Assembly: GCA_030589895.1 (NCBI GenBank) | Contig: JAUUZQ010000005.1 | Coordinates: 1 to 64,000, forward strand | DNA length: 64,000 nucleotides | DNA from: Bacteroidales bacterium | Lineage (GTDB): Bacteria > Bacteroidota > Bacteroidia > Bacteroidales > GCA-2748055 | Direction of reading: 5' to 3' | Shown: positions 30,601-40,272 of the stretch, piece after piece | Layout: each line of letters starts with the position of its first letter | Numbering within the stretch: position 1 is the stretch's first letter | Notes under the pieces: generated by a model | What the model was told of the DNA's origin: nothing | Seen by the model: the letters and a program-made list of their open reading frames with translations, nothing else | Database searches by the model: none | Position numbers and translations under genes: made by a program

Positions 30601-32100
30601 CTATTTAAGCACAGGAGCATTCTCCAGCAATTTCAAAAGAAACTCCCAGAATTTAGTAACTGTGTCTATCTCTATTCTCTCTTCCGGAGTATGGGCCCCT
30701 TTTATAGTCGGACCAAATGAGATCATATCAAGGTTTGGATATTTCTCAACGAACAAGCCACATTCCAGTCCGGCGTGTATTGCTTTAATATCAGGTTGAG
30801 TTTTAAACAGGTCTTTATATACTTTCTCCGAAATCTTAAGGATTTCTGAATTCTTATTCGGTTTCCAACCCGGATAACCATCTGAGTGAATTACCTCCGC
30901 CCCTGCCAGTGTAAACAGGGCATTAATATGATCTGCAATATCTCTTTTTGCTGAATCAACAGAACTTCTCTGACTAGTTACCACTTCAATCTGATGGTTC
31001 TCTATGGTCCTCACCACTGCCAGATTTGTAGATGTTTCAACCATATCAGGCATATCAGGGCTCCATGAGAGTGCACCATGAGGACATGCGTATATAGCAT
31101 TCATAAAATCACGTTGAAAACTACGGGTAAATCTGGCATCAGGCAGCTCGACAGTCTCCATATACATTTTGAAATCAGGTTCAAAAGCTTCAATCTCCTT
31201 TTTAATATGCTTTTCAAAGGAATCAAAATATATATGCAATAAATCAGCTGTGGTTTCAGTCATCACAATCACTGCATTTGCAGCCCTCGGAATTGCATTT
31301 CTCAATTTCCCACCTGCATATGATGCAATATGTATAGGAAATTTCCTGTCGGCATTCCATAGAAACCTGTTTAGAAGTTTTATGGCATTTGTATGCTTCT
31401 TATGTATCTCATCTCCTGAATGACCACCCTTTAGTCCATCGACAAATATTTTCCTGGCTACTTTACTCCGAATTGTTCTTTTTGTTTTTGCCTTGAACCT
31501 TCCAACTGTATCAATACCCCCGGCACAACCAATAAAAATCTCACCCTCATCTTCAGAATCCAGATTCAGCAGTATTTTTCCCTCCAGGAAACTACTTTGC
31601 AATCCAAAAGCACCAGTCATACCAGTCTCTTCATCAGCAGTAAAAAGACATTCCAGTGGTCCATGCTTTAGTGTGGTTGAAGCCAATATAGCCATAGAAG
31701 CAGCAATACCAATGCCATCATCTGCCCCAAGCGTCGTTCCACTTGCCTTTACCCAACCATCAACAATTCTTGCTTTAATGGCATCCTTATGAAAATCGTG
31801 ATCAACCTCAGAGAGTTTCTCTCCAACCATGTCGAGATGACTTTGAAGAATAAGGGTCTCCCGGTTCTCAAATCCACTTGTAGCTGGTTTTTTAATCAGC
31901 ATATTACCAGCCTTATCTGTTGTATGCATCAGTCCATGTCTGTCAGCAAACTCAGCAAGGTAACGCAGAATTTTTTCCTCATTTTTGGATATACGAGGAA
32001 TCTTTAGAATATCATCAAAATAACTCCACAATTCTCTCGGCTCTAAATCTCTCATATACAATATATTAACTGCATAATCATCTGTAAAGATGTTATGCAA
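30601..32100 (-). CDS. pepD: Aminoacyl-histidine dipeptidase (PepD, M20 family)
   Basis: 'LEPRELWSYFDDILKIPRISKNEEKI', 'LILQSHLDMVGEK', 'TLGADDGIGIAASMAIL', 'ECLFTADEETGMTGAFGL'. Start likely at internal MRDLEPREL. Confidence 0.93.
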   Translation of the reverse strand: MHNIFTDDYAVNILYMRDLEPRELWSYFDDILKIPRISKNEEKILRYLAEFADRHGLMHTTDKAGNMLIKKPATSGFENRETLILQSHLDMVGEKLSEVDHDFHKDAIKARIVDGWVKASGTTLGADDGIGIAASMAILASTTLKHGPLECLFTADEETGMTGAFGLQSSFLEGKILLNLDSEDEGEIFIGCAGGIDTVGRFKAKTKRTIRSKVARKIFVDGLKGGHSGDEIHKKHTNAIKLLNRFLWNADRKFPIHIASYAGGKLRNAIPRAANAVIVMTETTADLLHIYFDSFEKHIKKEIEAFEPDFKMYMETVELPDARFTRSFQRDFMNAIYACPHGALSWSPDMPDMVETSTNLAVVRTIENHQIEVVTSQRSSVDSAKRDIADHINALFTLAGAEVIHSDGYPGWKPNKNSEILKISEKVYKDLFKTQPDIKAIHAGLECGLFVEKYPNLDMISFGPTIKGAHTPEERIEIDTVTKFWEFLLKLLENAPVLK

Positions 32101-32193
32101 TACATTTTATAAAAAAACTATTGTATAGCAAATAACGGGTTGATTATTTGTTCTACTTTTAGCAAAGATAATAAACAATAACAAATCTTTAAA

Positions 32194-33393
32194 GTGTTGT
32201 GCAATATGAAACGAAACATTATTACTTTACCCGGAGATGGAATCGGAAGGACTGTTTTAGATGAAACTATAAGGGTCCTGGATAAGGCTGGATTTGAGGC
32301 TGAATATATTGAAGGTGATATTGGTTGGGAATTTTGGAAAAGCGAAGGAAATCCCCTTCCAGACAGAACGATTGAACTTCTCGAAAAGCACAAAATTGGT
32401 CTGTTTGGTGCCATCACCTCGAAACCAAAAGATGAGGCTACGGCAGAGCTGGATCCTTCATTAAAAGATAAAGGATATATTTACTCCAGTCCAATTGTGG
32501 GATTAAGACAACATTTCAATCTTGATGTGTGTATCAGGCCTTGCCATACTTACAAGGGAAATCCATTGAATTTTATTCGAAGAGGGAAAGGAGAAGCGAT
32601 TGAGGAGCCCCTGGTTGATGTTGTAATTTTCCGTCAGAATACTGAAGGGCTGTATGGAGGAGTTGAGTGGACCAATCCGCCAGATCAGGTTTACGAAGCA
32701 CTTGCCACACATCCCAGATTTATCAAGAACTTCAAGCATGTTCCAAAGGAAGAACTTAGTGTATCCACGCGGATTTTCACAAAGAAAGCTACTGAGAGAA
32801 TTTTGAGGGCGGCTTTCGGATATGCAGAGAAATATGGATACAAGAATGTAACTGTATGTGAAAAACCAAATGTTATAAGGGAAACATCGGGAATGATGTA
32901 TAAGCTTGCACAGGAGATTCAGCGAACAGATTATCCGGGGATTGAACTTTGGAATACTAATATTGATGCCCAGATGATGTGGCTTACCAAGAATCCTGAA
33001 ATTTATGGAGTAATTGTTGCCGGAAACATGTTTGGTGATATAGTATCAGATGGATTTGCAGGTCTGATTGGTGGTTTGGGCTTTGCCTGCAGTGCTAATT
33101 TAGGTGAGGATGTTGCTGTATTTGAACCCACGCATGGATCAGCACCAAAATATGCTGATTTCGAAACGTCAATTGTGAATCCAATTGCCATGATTGAATC
33201 TGCGTGCATGATGCTGGATCATATAGGTGAGTATGATATTGCAAAAAAGATCCGGAAATCTGTCTCCACTGTAATTGAGGAGGGAAAAGTCAAGACATAC
33301 GACATGATGAAGATGGCAGGCAAACCTGATGTAACAGATAACGGAGCTGCATCTACTTCACAAATGGCAGATGCCATCATAGCAAACCTTTAA
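32194..33393 (+). CDS. NAD-dependent isocitrate/isopropylmalate dehydrogenase family protein (likely isocitrate dehydrogenase)
   Basis: 'NIITLPGDGIGRTVLDETIRVL', 'DVVIFRQNTEGLYGGVEW', 'VFEPTHGSAPKYAD'. Confidence 0.88.
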   Translation: MLCNMKRNIITLPGDGIGRTVLDETIRVLDKAGFEAEYIEGDIGWEFWKSEGNPLPDRTIELLEKHKIGLFGAITSKPKDEATAELDPSLKDKGYIYSSPIVGLRQHFNLDVCIRPCHTYKGNPLNFIRRGKGEAIEEPLVDVVIFRQNTEGLYGGVEWTNPPDQVYEALATHPRFIKNFKHVPKEELSVSTRIFTKKATERILRAAFGYAEKYGYKNVTVCEKPNVIRETSGMMYKLAQEIQRTDYPGIELWNTNIDAQMMWLTKNPEIYGVIVAGNMFGDIVSDGFAGLIGGLGFACSANLGEDVAVFEPTHGSAPKYADFETSIVNPIAMIESACMMLDHIGEYDIAKKIRKSVSTVIEEGKVKTYDMMKMAGKPDVTDNGAASTSQMADAIIANL

Positions 33394-33403
33394 TATCCAA
33401 GGC

Positions 33404-33961
33404 ATGAGTATTAGCAAAGAACTTTTAGAATTCTGGCCTGAGCTTGAGTGGATTAAGAATCCAGATCTAAGGCAGCAGACTGCAGACACATGGGCTTTGG
33501 CACTTTCAAAGAGTGTACTGACGCCGGAGGATCTGAAAAGAATACCATTTACATTACTTTGCGGTCCTGATCTGAAAGTAAGTTTTATGGATCACAAGCG
33601 AGCTGTGGTTCACATAGCGCTGGAAAGCGGAAAGAAAATGAATGAGTTTTTCAAGGAGGAATTACCTGTAAACATGGATGTACTCATCGCCGGCGCCATA
33701 TTGGCTGATGTGGGAAAATTGCTTGAATATGTACTTGATGAGGATGGTAAAGCTGCACAAGGCATGTATGGAAAGTACCTGAGGCATCCGTTTTCAGGTG
33801 TCTCCCTTGCTGAAGCCTGCGGTGTTCCTCCGGAGGTTTGTCACATTATTGCAACACACGCAGGAGAAGGAAATATGGTCAAGAGGTCTACTGAGGCATA
33901 CGTAGTGCACCATGCAGATTTCATGACCTTTTTACCGTTTAAGGAGAGATTGAAAGAATAG
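33404..33961 (+). CDS. HD-domain protein (putative phosphohydrolase)
   Basis: 'DHKRAVVHIALESGK', 'LIAGAILADVGKLLEY', 'CHIIATHAGEGNMVKRSTEAYVVHHAD'. Confidence 0.75.
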   Translation: MSISKELLEFWPELEWIKNPDLRQQTADTWALALSKSVLTPEDLKRIPFTLLCGPDLKVSFMDHKRAVVHIALESGKKMNEFFKEELPVNMDVLIAGAILADVGKLLEYVLDEDGKAAQGMYGKYLRHPFSGVSLAEACGVPPEVCHIIATHAGEGNMVKRSTEAYVVHHADFMTFLPFKERLKE

Positions 33962-34029
33962 AATAGTGAGTGGAGCAGATGCCTGAAACATTATTATATG
34001 AGATGAGGCACGCCTCCTATAAAATAATT

Positions 34030-34069
34030 AAGATATTTCAGTAAGGAAGCTTCCTTACCGAAATATCTT
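34030..34069. terminator. 40-bp near-perfect palindrome at a convergent gene end
   Basis: AAGATATTTCAGTAAGGAAG/CTTCCTTACCGAAATATCTT; 19 of 20 arm positions complementary; overlaps the last codons of the asparaginase gene. Confidence 0.6.
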
Positions 34070-35050
34070 TATAATCTCTTCCCCATCTGAATTTCCGTAT
34101 GCCCGGAACATGGCTGATGTATTGAATTCCATGGCAGCTTTACCATTGCTATCGAGGCAGATAATACCACCTTTGGCATCGAATGGTTTGAGTTGTTCAA
34201 AGATCACCTCTTTTGCAGCCTCCTGAACTGACAGATCCTTGTAATCCATAAGGGAAATAATTTCATGTGCGGCTGCGATTCTGATATAAAATTCACCTTG
34301 TCCGGTACAAGATATCCCCGCAACACCATTCTTTGCATAGGTTCCGGCCCCGATTATTGGTGAATCCCCTACTCTACCATGTTTCTTATTTGTGATGCCA
34401 CCGGTCGAAGTTCCGGCACAGAGATTCCCATTCTTATCCAGGGCCACACAACCAACAGTACCAAACTTATCAGCTTTCAATGCTTTTTCGAGAGACTTGC
34501 GACTTTTTTCTGTAAAGAAATAATCCTGATCGACAATTTCCAGATCCTGTGTAAGCGCAAATTTTGTAGCTCCATTTCCTGAGAACATCACATGTACCGA
34601 ATTCTCCATCACAGCCCTGGCAGCCCGAATAGGATTTTTAACATTCTGTATCCCGGTAATTGCCCCGGCGTTTAAATCCAAGCCACTCATGATTGAGGCA
34701 TCCAGTTCAACTTTTCCCTCACTTGTTAACACAGCACCTATGCCTGCATTAAACAGTGGATTGTTCTCCAGTAATACAATAACATTTTCAACAGCATCGA
34801 TGCCACTGCCTCCTGCCTTCAGAATATCCAATCCAATATGCAAGGCTGAATCCATTGCCTGCTCGTATTGTTCAATTCCTTCAGATCCTAATTTCTCCGG
34901 AGTAGCATAGCCGGCACCACCATGAATCACCAAAGCGTATTCATATTGCTTAGGGTCTGATATCTGGGTCTCAGTTGTTGTATTGCAAGATGATATTACA
35001 ATGAATGCGAGCAGTAATAAAATGGAAGAAAATCTGAATGATTTATACAT
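34055..35050 (-). CDS. Isoaspartyl peptidase/L-asparaginase (Ntn hydrolase)
   Basis: 'ALVIHGGAGYATPE', nucleophile region 'DKFGTVGCVALDKNGNLCAGTSTGGITNKKHGRVGDSPIIGAGTYA'. Confidence 0.94.
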   Translation of the reverse strand: MYKSFRFSSILLLLAFIVISSCNTTTETQISDPKQYEYALVIHGGAGYATPEKLGSEGIEQYEQAMDSALHIGLDILKAGGSGIDAVENVIVLLENNPLFNAGIGAVLTSEGKVELDASIMSGLDLNAGAITGIQNVKNPIRAARAVMENSVHVMFSGNGATKFALTQDLEIVDQDYFFTEKSRKSLEKALKADKFGTVGCVALDKNGNLCAGTSTGGITNKKHGRVGDSPIIGAGTYAKNGVAGISCTGQGEFYIRIAAAHEIISLMDYKDLSVQEAAKEVIFEQLKPFDAKGGIICLDSNGKAAMEFNTSAMFRAYGNSDGEEIIKIFR

Positions 35051-35068
35051 GGTACAGGCTTAAATGAA

Positions 35069-35102
35069 ACACTCCCTAAATTTAATAAAATTCAGGGAGT
35101 GT
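35069..35102 (-). terminator. Hairpin terminator downstream of the DUF4097-like gene
   Basis: ACACTCCCTAAATTT...AAATTCAGGGAGTGT, 14/15-bp stem between the 35127 gene end and the 35050 gene start. Confidence 0.6.
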
Positions 35103-35126
35103 GAAAATATATGGATTATTGAACTG

Positions 35127-36098
35127 TTACTCTACTTTAACATCTCCATATTTGGCTACGACAGTAACTTTTCCACCAGAAGAATTACCAACTGATCCTT
35201 TAACTAAATTGGAAAAACTTACAACGTCATCCTTAATTTTATTCACTTGAACCGCGCCTTCAGGAGCATCCAGAGATCCAAATTTCGTATCCAGCAAATA
35301 GCTATAAGAAGCCTTGGCATCCATCAGTAATGTCACATCTCCAAATGCGATTTCTACATCAACGGTTTCAAATCCGACTGCCACATTTGCGATGTCAATT
35401 TCTGAGTAAGCTGCTGATGATACAAATTTACCAGTAAGATCTTGTATGCTTAATTCAGAATAGGCCAACTTTCCTTCATAACTTAATACTGTGCCAAAAT
35501 CAAGTTCGGAATAAGTAAGCTTAGCATTTATCTTAGCACATGATTTTATAACTCCTTCGCTATAAGCCATCGTCAGATCATTCGTATTGCCTTTTGCATT
35601 TACCAATGATTGAGCCTTCAGGCTACCATATTTAACAGTAATATTTGCATCTCCAGTTATTTCCTCAAGGTAGATACTTCCATATTTTTGCAATAAGTTT
35701 ACATTAATGAAAGATGGTGCATTCACTATGTAATTCACCTCAACTGAAGTATTTTTTCCAAAATTCATCATCTCAATATTCGTCACAAAATCAACACCTT
35801 TTGCCCCCTTATTGATCTCAATTTCAATATTATTCAGAATTTTTTGTGCTTTCGCGTCACTTGTTGCTTCAACAACAATTTCCACCTTTACATCAAGCTC
35901 ATTCTTATCCCAGTTAACGATGTTAATATTTCCATACTTACTGTCGATACCCAGTGCAAAGTCTTTGCTCACTTTAAAGTTTTCAGATATCTCTTTTCTT
36001 ACCTCCTGAGCTGAGATAGATAAGCTTAGTCCCATAACCAGGACCATAGAAAGCAATAAAGCTTTTGATTTAAATATTTGAATTTTCATTGTTATCAT
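35127..36098 (-). CDS. Secreted DUF4097-like beta-helical repeat protein
   Basis: Signal peptide; repeated 'KYGSIYL.../KYGSLKA.../AYSELSI.../AYSEIDI...KYGDVKVE'. Confidence 0.65.
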   Translation of the reverse strand: MITMKIQIFKSKALLLSMVLVMGLSLSISAQEVRKEISENFKVSKDFALGIDSKYGNINIVNWDKNELDVKVEIVVEATSDAKAQKILNNIEIEINKGAKGVDFVTNIEMMNFGKNTSVEVNYIVNAPSFINVNLLQKYGSIYLEEITGDANITVKYGSLKAQSLVNAKGNTNDLTMAYSEGVIKSCAKINAKLTYSELDFGTVLSYEGKLAYSELSIQDLTGKFVSSAAYSEIDIANVAVGFETVDVEIAFGDVTLLMDAKASYSYLLDTKFGSLDAPEGAVQVNKIKDDVVSFSNLVKGSVGNSSGGKVTVVAKYGDVKVE

Positions 36099-36612
36099 TT
36101 TTTGCTTGATTAAACTGTTTTAATTGTTCTATAATTTGATCCATCACCAGAATTTTCATCTGGTAATGTTTTATTAGTGCTGAGATTACCCGCTCATCAC
36201 CAGGAAAGGCGTTCAGATCCACAAGTAGTTCCTGGTAATAGCTATCCATTGCCTGGAGCTCCTTCAATAATAACTCTTTCTCCTCCTCGTCTGAAAAATT
36301 AAGTGATTCGATTTCATCGTAACGAGTACTTACCTGATGGATATAGTAGTTATTAGTCTCCTGGTATTGTTCAGGAACGGTTACTACCGCCATTTTAGCT
36401 TTGCCCTTACTCGATTTGATAATAACCACACCGGAGGCCAGCAAAATGGCAAAGGTTGCTGCGATCTGCATCACACGAAAAAATCTTATTCGTCGTACAG
36501 GCTTGTTTTCCATTTGCAGTTTAGATTTGAATCTATCAAAATGCCCTGTATCAGGCTCATCAGAGATAAAATCGTCCCTATTTTCAATAATATATTTTTC
36601 TAAATCACTCAT
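36070..36612 (-). CDS. Putative membrane anti-sigma factor
   Basis: Single TM protein directly downstream of, and overlapping, an ECF sigma gene; cytoplasmic N-terminus 'DLEKYIIENRDDFISDEPDTGHFDRFKSKL'. Confidence 0.6.
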   Translation of the reverse strand: MSDLEKYIIENRDDFISDEPDTGHFDRFKSKLQMENKPVRRIRFFRVMQIAATFAILLASGVVIIKSSKGKAKMAVVTVPEQYQETNNYYIHQVSTRYDEIESLNFSDEEEKELLLKELQAMDSYYQELLVDLNAFPGDERVISALIKHYQMKILVMDQIIEQLKQFNQAKNDNNENSNI

Positions 36613-37172
36613 GACACTGCTTTTAATTCATTTAACTGTTCTGCAAGTTTCTTCTTTGCCCTGTGAAACTGGGTCCTTGAAGTAGCGTTTGTTATATTCA
36701 GGATTTCAGATATTTCATCATGATCATAACCTTCCAGGAGATAAAGCGACAGTACTATTCTATAACCTTCAGGGAGTAAGTATATGGCCTCTTTAATCAT
36801 ATTAATATTTACATCATCAGGCTTCTCAATGTATCCGGAGTCAGACTCATCGGGCAAATCAACTTTCGTAGTCTCAATTGAGATCACTGCCTTGCGTGAT
36901 TTAATTATATCCAATGATCTGTTCACAATAATCTTTTTTAACCAGGCACCGAAACTAACCTCTCCTTTATACGTATCTATCTTTTGAAAGGCACTTAAAA
37001 ACCCTTCCTGCATCACATCCTCAGCCTCTGCTGTATTTCCCAAAATCCTTAATGAAGAATTATACATTGATTTATAATAGAGCCTGTAGATTTCAAACTG
37101 TGCCTTGCTATCACCTTTGCGACAAGCATTTATAAGTTTTATATTGATATCCTGGTATTTCAATTTTTTCAT
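36609..37172 (-). CDS. RNA polymerase sigma-70 factor, ECF type
   Basis: 'ILGNTAEAEDVMQEGFLSAFQKIDTYKGEVSFGAWLKKIIVNRSLD', 'LPEGYRIVLSLYLLEGYDHDEISEILNITNATSRTQFHRAKKKL'. Confidence 0.95.
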   Translation of the reverse strand: MKKLKYQDINIKLINACRKGDSKAQFEIYRLYYKSMYNSSLRILGNTAEAEDVMQEGFLSAFQKIDTYKGEVSFGAWLKKIIVNRSLDIIKSRKAVISIETTKVDLPDESDSGYIEKPDDVNINMIKEAIYLLPEGYRIVLSLYLLEGYDHDEISEILNITNATSRTQFHRAKKKLAEQLNELKAVS

Positions 37173-37407
37173 ACTAACGATCTAATGACGACTTCAATTT
37201 GTGAATGTTGCATGGATAGCAAATTTAGAGACAGTAATTAGCTGACTATTGTACAAATAAACATACAAAAAGCCCAGAAACCCTACCCTTATATGTAATT
37301 GGATTATAATGAAAGTAATACAAGAAATGACGAATTCTGTTTTAAGATATCTTTCTTGAATATAAAACCCTATTTCTTAATTCAAGAATAAATTCTAATA
37401 CGAGGAT

Positions 37408-38958
37408 CTATTTCTTCACCTTCTTCACAGCATCAATAACGGTTCCATCCACCCATTTGATAACTGCAATAATATCGTCATCATACTCCTGGGGTTCAGG
37501 AATTCCGCAAATACGCTCGGCTTCATCCTTTAGTTCCCGGATTGTTTTTAATGGAAGTCCGCTATTCTTAACAGCTTTTATCAGATCTTTTCGCAGCGGA
37601 TTTATAGCAATACCACGCTCGGTTACAATAACATCAATAAGTTCTCCCGGACCACATAATGTCGTTACCTCGTCCCTGATAACAGGAATCCTGTCCCTGA
37701 ACAGAGGTACAGGAAGTATAACAGTTTTGGAGAAGAGACAATTTTGCCAACCCCCGATACCATGCAAGAGGTAACCATCGGAATGAGTAACTACATTTGC
37801 ATTGAAGTCTACATCGACTTCTGTGGCTCCAAGAATTACAACATCAACAAATTGAGCGAAGTTGCCTTTTCCGTGGTAATTATAGCTTGTAAACGGACTG
37901 GTCCATACATGGTTGGGATTATCAGCCATTGACTGAACACCGTCCAGATCAAATGTTTGTCCGTCGAGAATATAATCAACCAGCCCCTCTTCGAGCATTG
38001 ACACCAGATACTTGTTGCTCCCTCCCCGTGCAAAACGTGCCCGAATATTCTTCTCTTTCATTATACTTTTAAAATACTCACCTACAGCCAAAGAAGTACC
38101 TCCTGCCCCACTCTGAAAGGAGAAACCATCCTTAATGATCCCTGCTGCATCGCAAAACTTTGCAGTAAGCTCAGCAAGCAATAACCTGTCAGGAGACTTT
38201 GTAATCTGTGTTGTTCCCGAGACAATCTTTTCCGGATCACCGAGCTTATCGATCTTTACTGTATAATCAACATAATTGCCCTGAATTTGCCATGGAATAC
38301 AAGGGAAATCAACCATATTATCAGTTACAACAATCACCTTATCAGCATATTGGGAATCAGCCAGAGCAAATCCCAGCAGTCCGCAGGCAGAATCACCCTG
38401 TAGCCCATTCGCATTGCCAAAGGGATCTGCAGTGGGTGCTCCAATTACAGCAATGTCAATCTCCACTTCACCATCCTGAACCGCCTGGTATCGTCCACCG
38501 TGTGAACGCAATACACCCACCCCTTTCATGCCACCTTCTGAGGCAAATTTTCCAAGAGGACCGTTCATACTTCCTTCGATACGGTTTATTGTTCCATCTT
38601 CCAGGTATTTAATTAAGTGATGATGACATGGAAATGAAGCAGAAGGAAACCATCTCAGGTCCTTTATGCCAAGTTCATGTGCAATGTCAAATACCATGTT
38701 AGCAAGGAAATCACCGTTTCGAAAGTGATGATGTGTTGAGATCGTCATCCCATCTTTCAATCCGGCCTTAAGCAGGGCTTCTTTGAGAGATTTCACCTGC
38801 TTATTACCGTCTGAAGGAAAGTTTGCTACACTACTAATGCGAGGAGCATATTTTCTTCCTTCAGGTATATATTTTCCAACACCTTTAAAGGGAATGCAGT
38901 TTTCGCCATTAATGCTGTCTGGGATGAGGCGGTTGGCGGCGTTTTTGGTAAAGTTCAT
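37408..38958 (-). CDS. citF: Citrate lyase alpha subunit (CitF; citrate CoA-transferase)
   Basis: 'GLKDGMTISTHHHFRNGDFL', 'GGRYQAVQDGEVEIDIAVIGAPTADPFGNANG', 'VDVVILGATEVDVDFNANVVTHSDGYLLHGIGGWQN'. Confidence 0.93.
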   Translation of the reverse strand: MNFTKNAANRLIPDSINGENCIPFKGVGKYIPEGRKYAPRISSVANFPSDGNKQVKSLKEALLKAGLKDGMTISTHHHFRNGDFLANMVFDIAHELGIKDLRWFPSASFPCHHHLIKYLEDGTINRIEGSMNGPLGKFASEGGMKGVGVLRSHGGRYQAVQDGEVEIDIAVIGAPTADPFGNANGLQGDSACGLLGFALADSQYADKVIVVTDNMVDFPCIPWQIQGNYVDYTVKIDKLGDPEKIVSGTTQITKSPDRLLLAELTAKFCDAAGIIKDGFSFQSGAGGTSLAVGEYFKSIMKEKNIRARFARGGSNKYLVSMLEEGLVDYILDGQTFDLDGVQSMADNPNHVWTSPFTSYNYHGKGNFAQFVDVVILGATEVDVDFNANVVTHSDGYLLHGIGGWQNCLFSKTVILPVPLFRDRIPVIRDEVTTLCGPGELIDVIVTERGIAINPLRKDLIKAVKNSGLPLKTIRELKDEAERICGIPEPQEYDDDIIAVIKWVDGTVIDAVKKVKK

Positions 38959-38969
38959 GGTAGTGTTTT

Positions 38970-38997
38970 AATGCAACAATGCGACAATGCGACAATT
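38970..38997. repeat. 8-bp tandem array (AATGCAAC/AATGCGAC), about 3 units, in the citDE-citF gap
   Basis: aatgcaac aatgcgac aatgcgac aatt; reverse complement of the octamers at 8300-8355. Confidence 0.85.
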
Positions 38998-39014
38998 GAT
39001 AAATATTAGCTTAT

Positions 39015-40196
39015 TTACTTATTAATTTGATCGATGATGCGTTGTGCTCTTTTTACGACCGGGGCATCGATCATTTTTGATCCGAGGGCAACCACTCCCA
39101 ATCCTTTTTTCTGTGCTTCTTCAAAAGCATTTACGATAAGCTTAGCCTTTTCTATCTCCTCCTTACCTGGTTGAAATTCCTGGTGAATCACTTCAATCTG
39201 TCTTGGATGAATACAGCCCATACCCTCGAAACCAATTGATTTTGAAATAGATACATTCATTCGAAGTGCATCCATATCCGCAACATCAGAAAACACTGAA
39301 TCGATGGCCTGAATACCTGCTGCCTTGCAAGCGTTCACCATTCGTGTTCTCGCATAAAGGGACTCCTCTCCTGTTGGGGTTCTTGCTACTCCAAGATCTG
39401 CTGTATAATCTTCCAGTCCGATTGCCATAGCCACCACATTTTTTGATGCGCCGGCAATCAGAAATGCATTCTCCACTCCCAATGCACTTTCTATAATGGG
39501 CATAAAATAGATTTCACGTTTGATATTATGTTTCTTCAGTGTTGATTGAACAATCTTTTCAAGTTCAATAATCTCCTTAGGATTCTCACATTTAGGAACA
39601 AGAAACAGCTGTACAGCGTGAGGTGATAATAGCTCTGCATCTTTTAATCCCAATGGAAGCTGGTTAATCCGCACCATTCTTTCCGCACCATAGAAATTTA
39701 CCTGGCAAAGGGCGTTTCTCACCAGGAATCTTGCCTCATCCTTTTTTGATGGAGCCACACTATCCTCCAGGTCAAGAATGATTCCATTTGGCTCATGTAT
39801 TCCGGCATTGATCATCATCGAAGGGGTATTCCCGGGAAGGTAAAGTCTTGACTGCCTCAAGCGCTCTCTGGATGAGATGGATAGATTTTCAGGAATAATA
39901 TCCGGTAAAAATTCTTTTTCAGACTGTATCAGTTGTTGTATGGCACACTCGAGACGTGCATAAATTACAAAAGGGAGCGCACCTGAATCTTCCATATATA
40001 CAGAGGCATGTTTCACACCATAGAATTCAGTCAGTTCCTCAATCTGAGCTCGAATAGCCTTGCCAAAAATTTTAGCAACTTTACTCTTCAGGTCAATTGA
40101 TAATCCTCCTGAACTTTTTAATTCTATTTCAATAAAACAGTCTGAGCGAACTCTATTTCCTCTGTTTCCTGCGGATGCAATTTTTTTCATAAGCAT
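39015..40196 (-). CDS. citE: Fused citrate lyase acyl-carrier (CitD) and beta (CitE, HpcH/HpaI aldolase-like) subunits
   Basis: N-terminal CitD-like 'ASAGNRGNRVRSDCFIEIELKSSGG...FGKAIRAQIEELTEFYGVKHASVYMEDSGALPFVIYARLECAI'; then CitE-like 'RLRQSRLYLPGNTPSMMINAGIHEPNGIILDLEDSVAPSKKDEAR...RTPTGEESLYARTRMVNACKAAGIQAIDSVFSDV'. Confidence 0.88.
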   Translation of the reverse strand: MLMKKIASAGNRGNRVRSDCFIEIELKSSGGLSIDLKSKVAKIFGKAIRAQIEELTEFYGVKHASVYMEDSGALPFVIYARLECAIQQLIQSEKEFLPDIIPENLSISSRERLRQSRLYLPGNTPSMMINAGIHEPNGIILDLEDSVAPSKKDEARFLVRNALCQVNFYGAERMVRINQLPLGLKDAELLSPHAVQLFLVPKCENPKEIIELEKIVQSTLKKHNIKREIYFMPIIESALGVENAFLIAGASKNVVAMAIGLEDYTADLGVARTPTGEESLYARTRMVNACKAAGIQAIDSVFSDVADMDALRMNVSISKSIGFEGMGCIHPRQIEVIHQEFQPGKEEIEKAKLIVNAFEEAQKKGLGVVALGSKMIDAPVVKRAQRIIDQINK

Positions 40197-40272
40197 AACT
40201 ATGAATAATCAAGACAAAATTAGAAACTTGACTGTAGTGAGGAAGAAAGATAGGGATGTTTAATAACAATAC

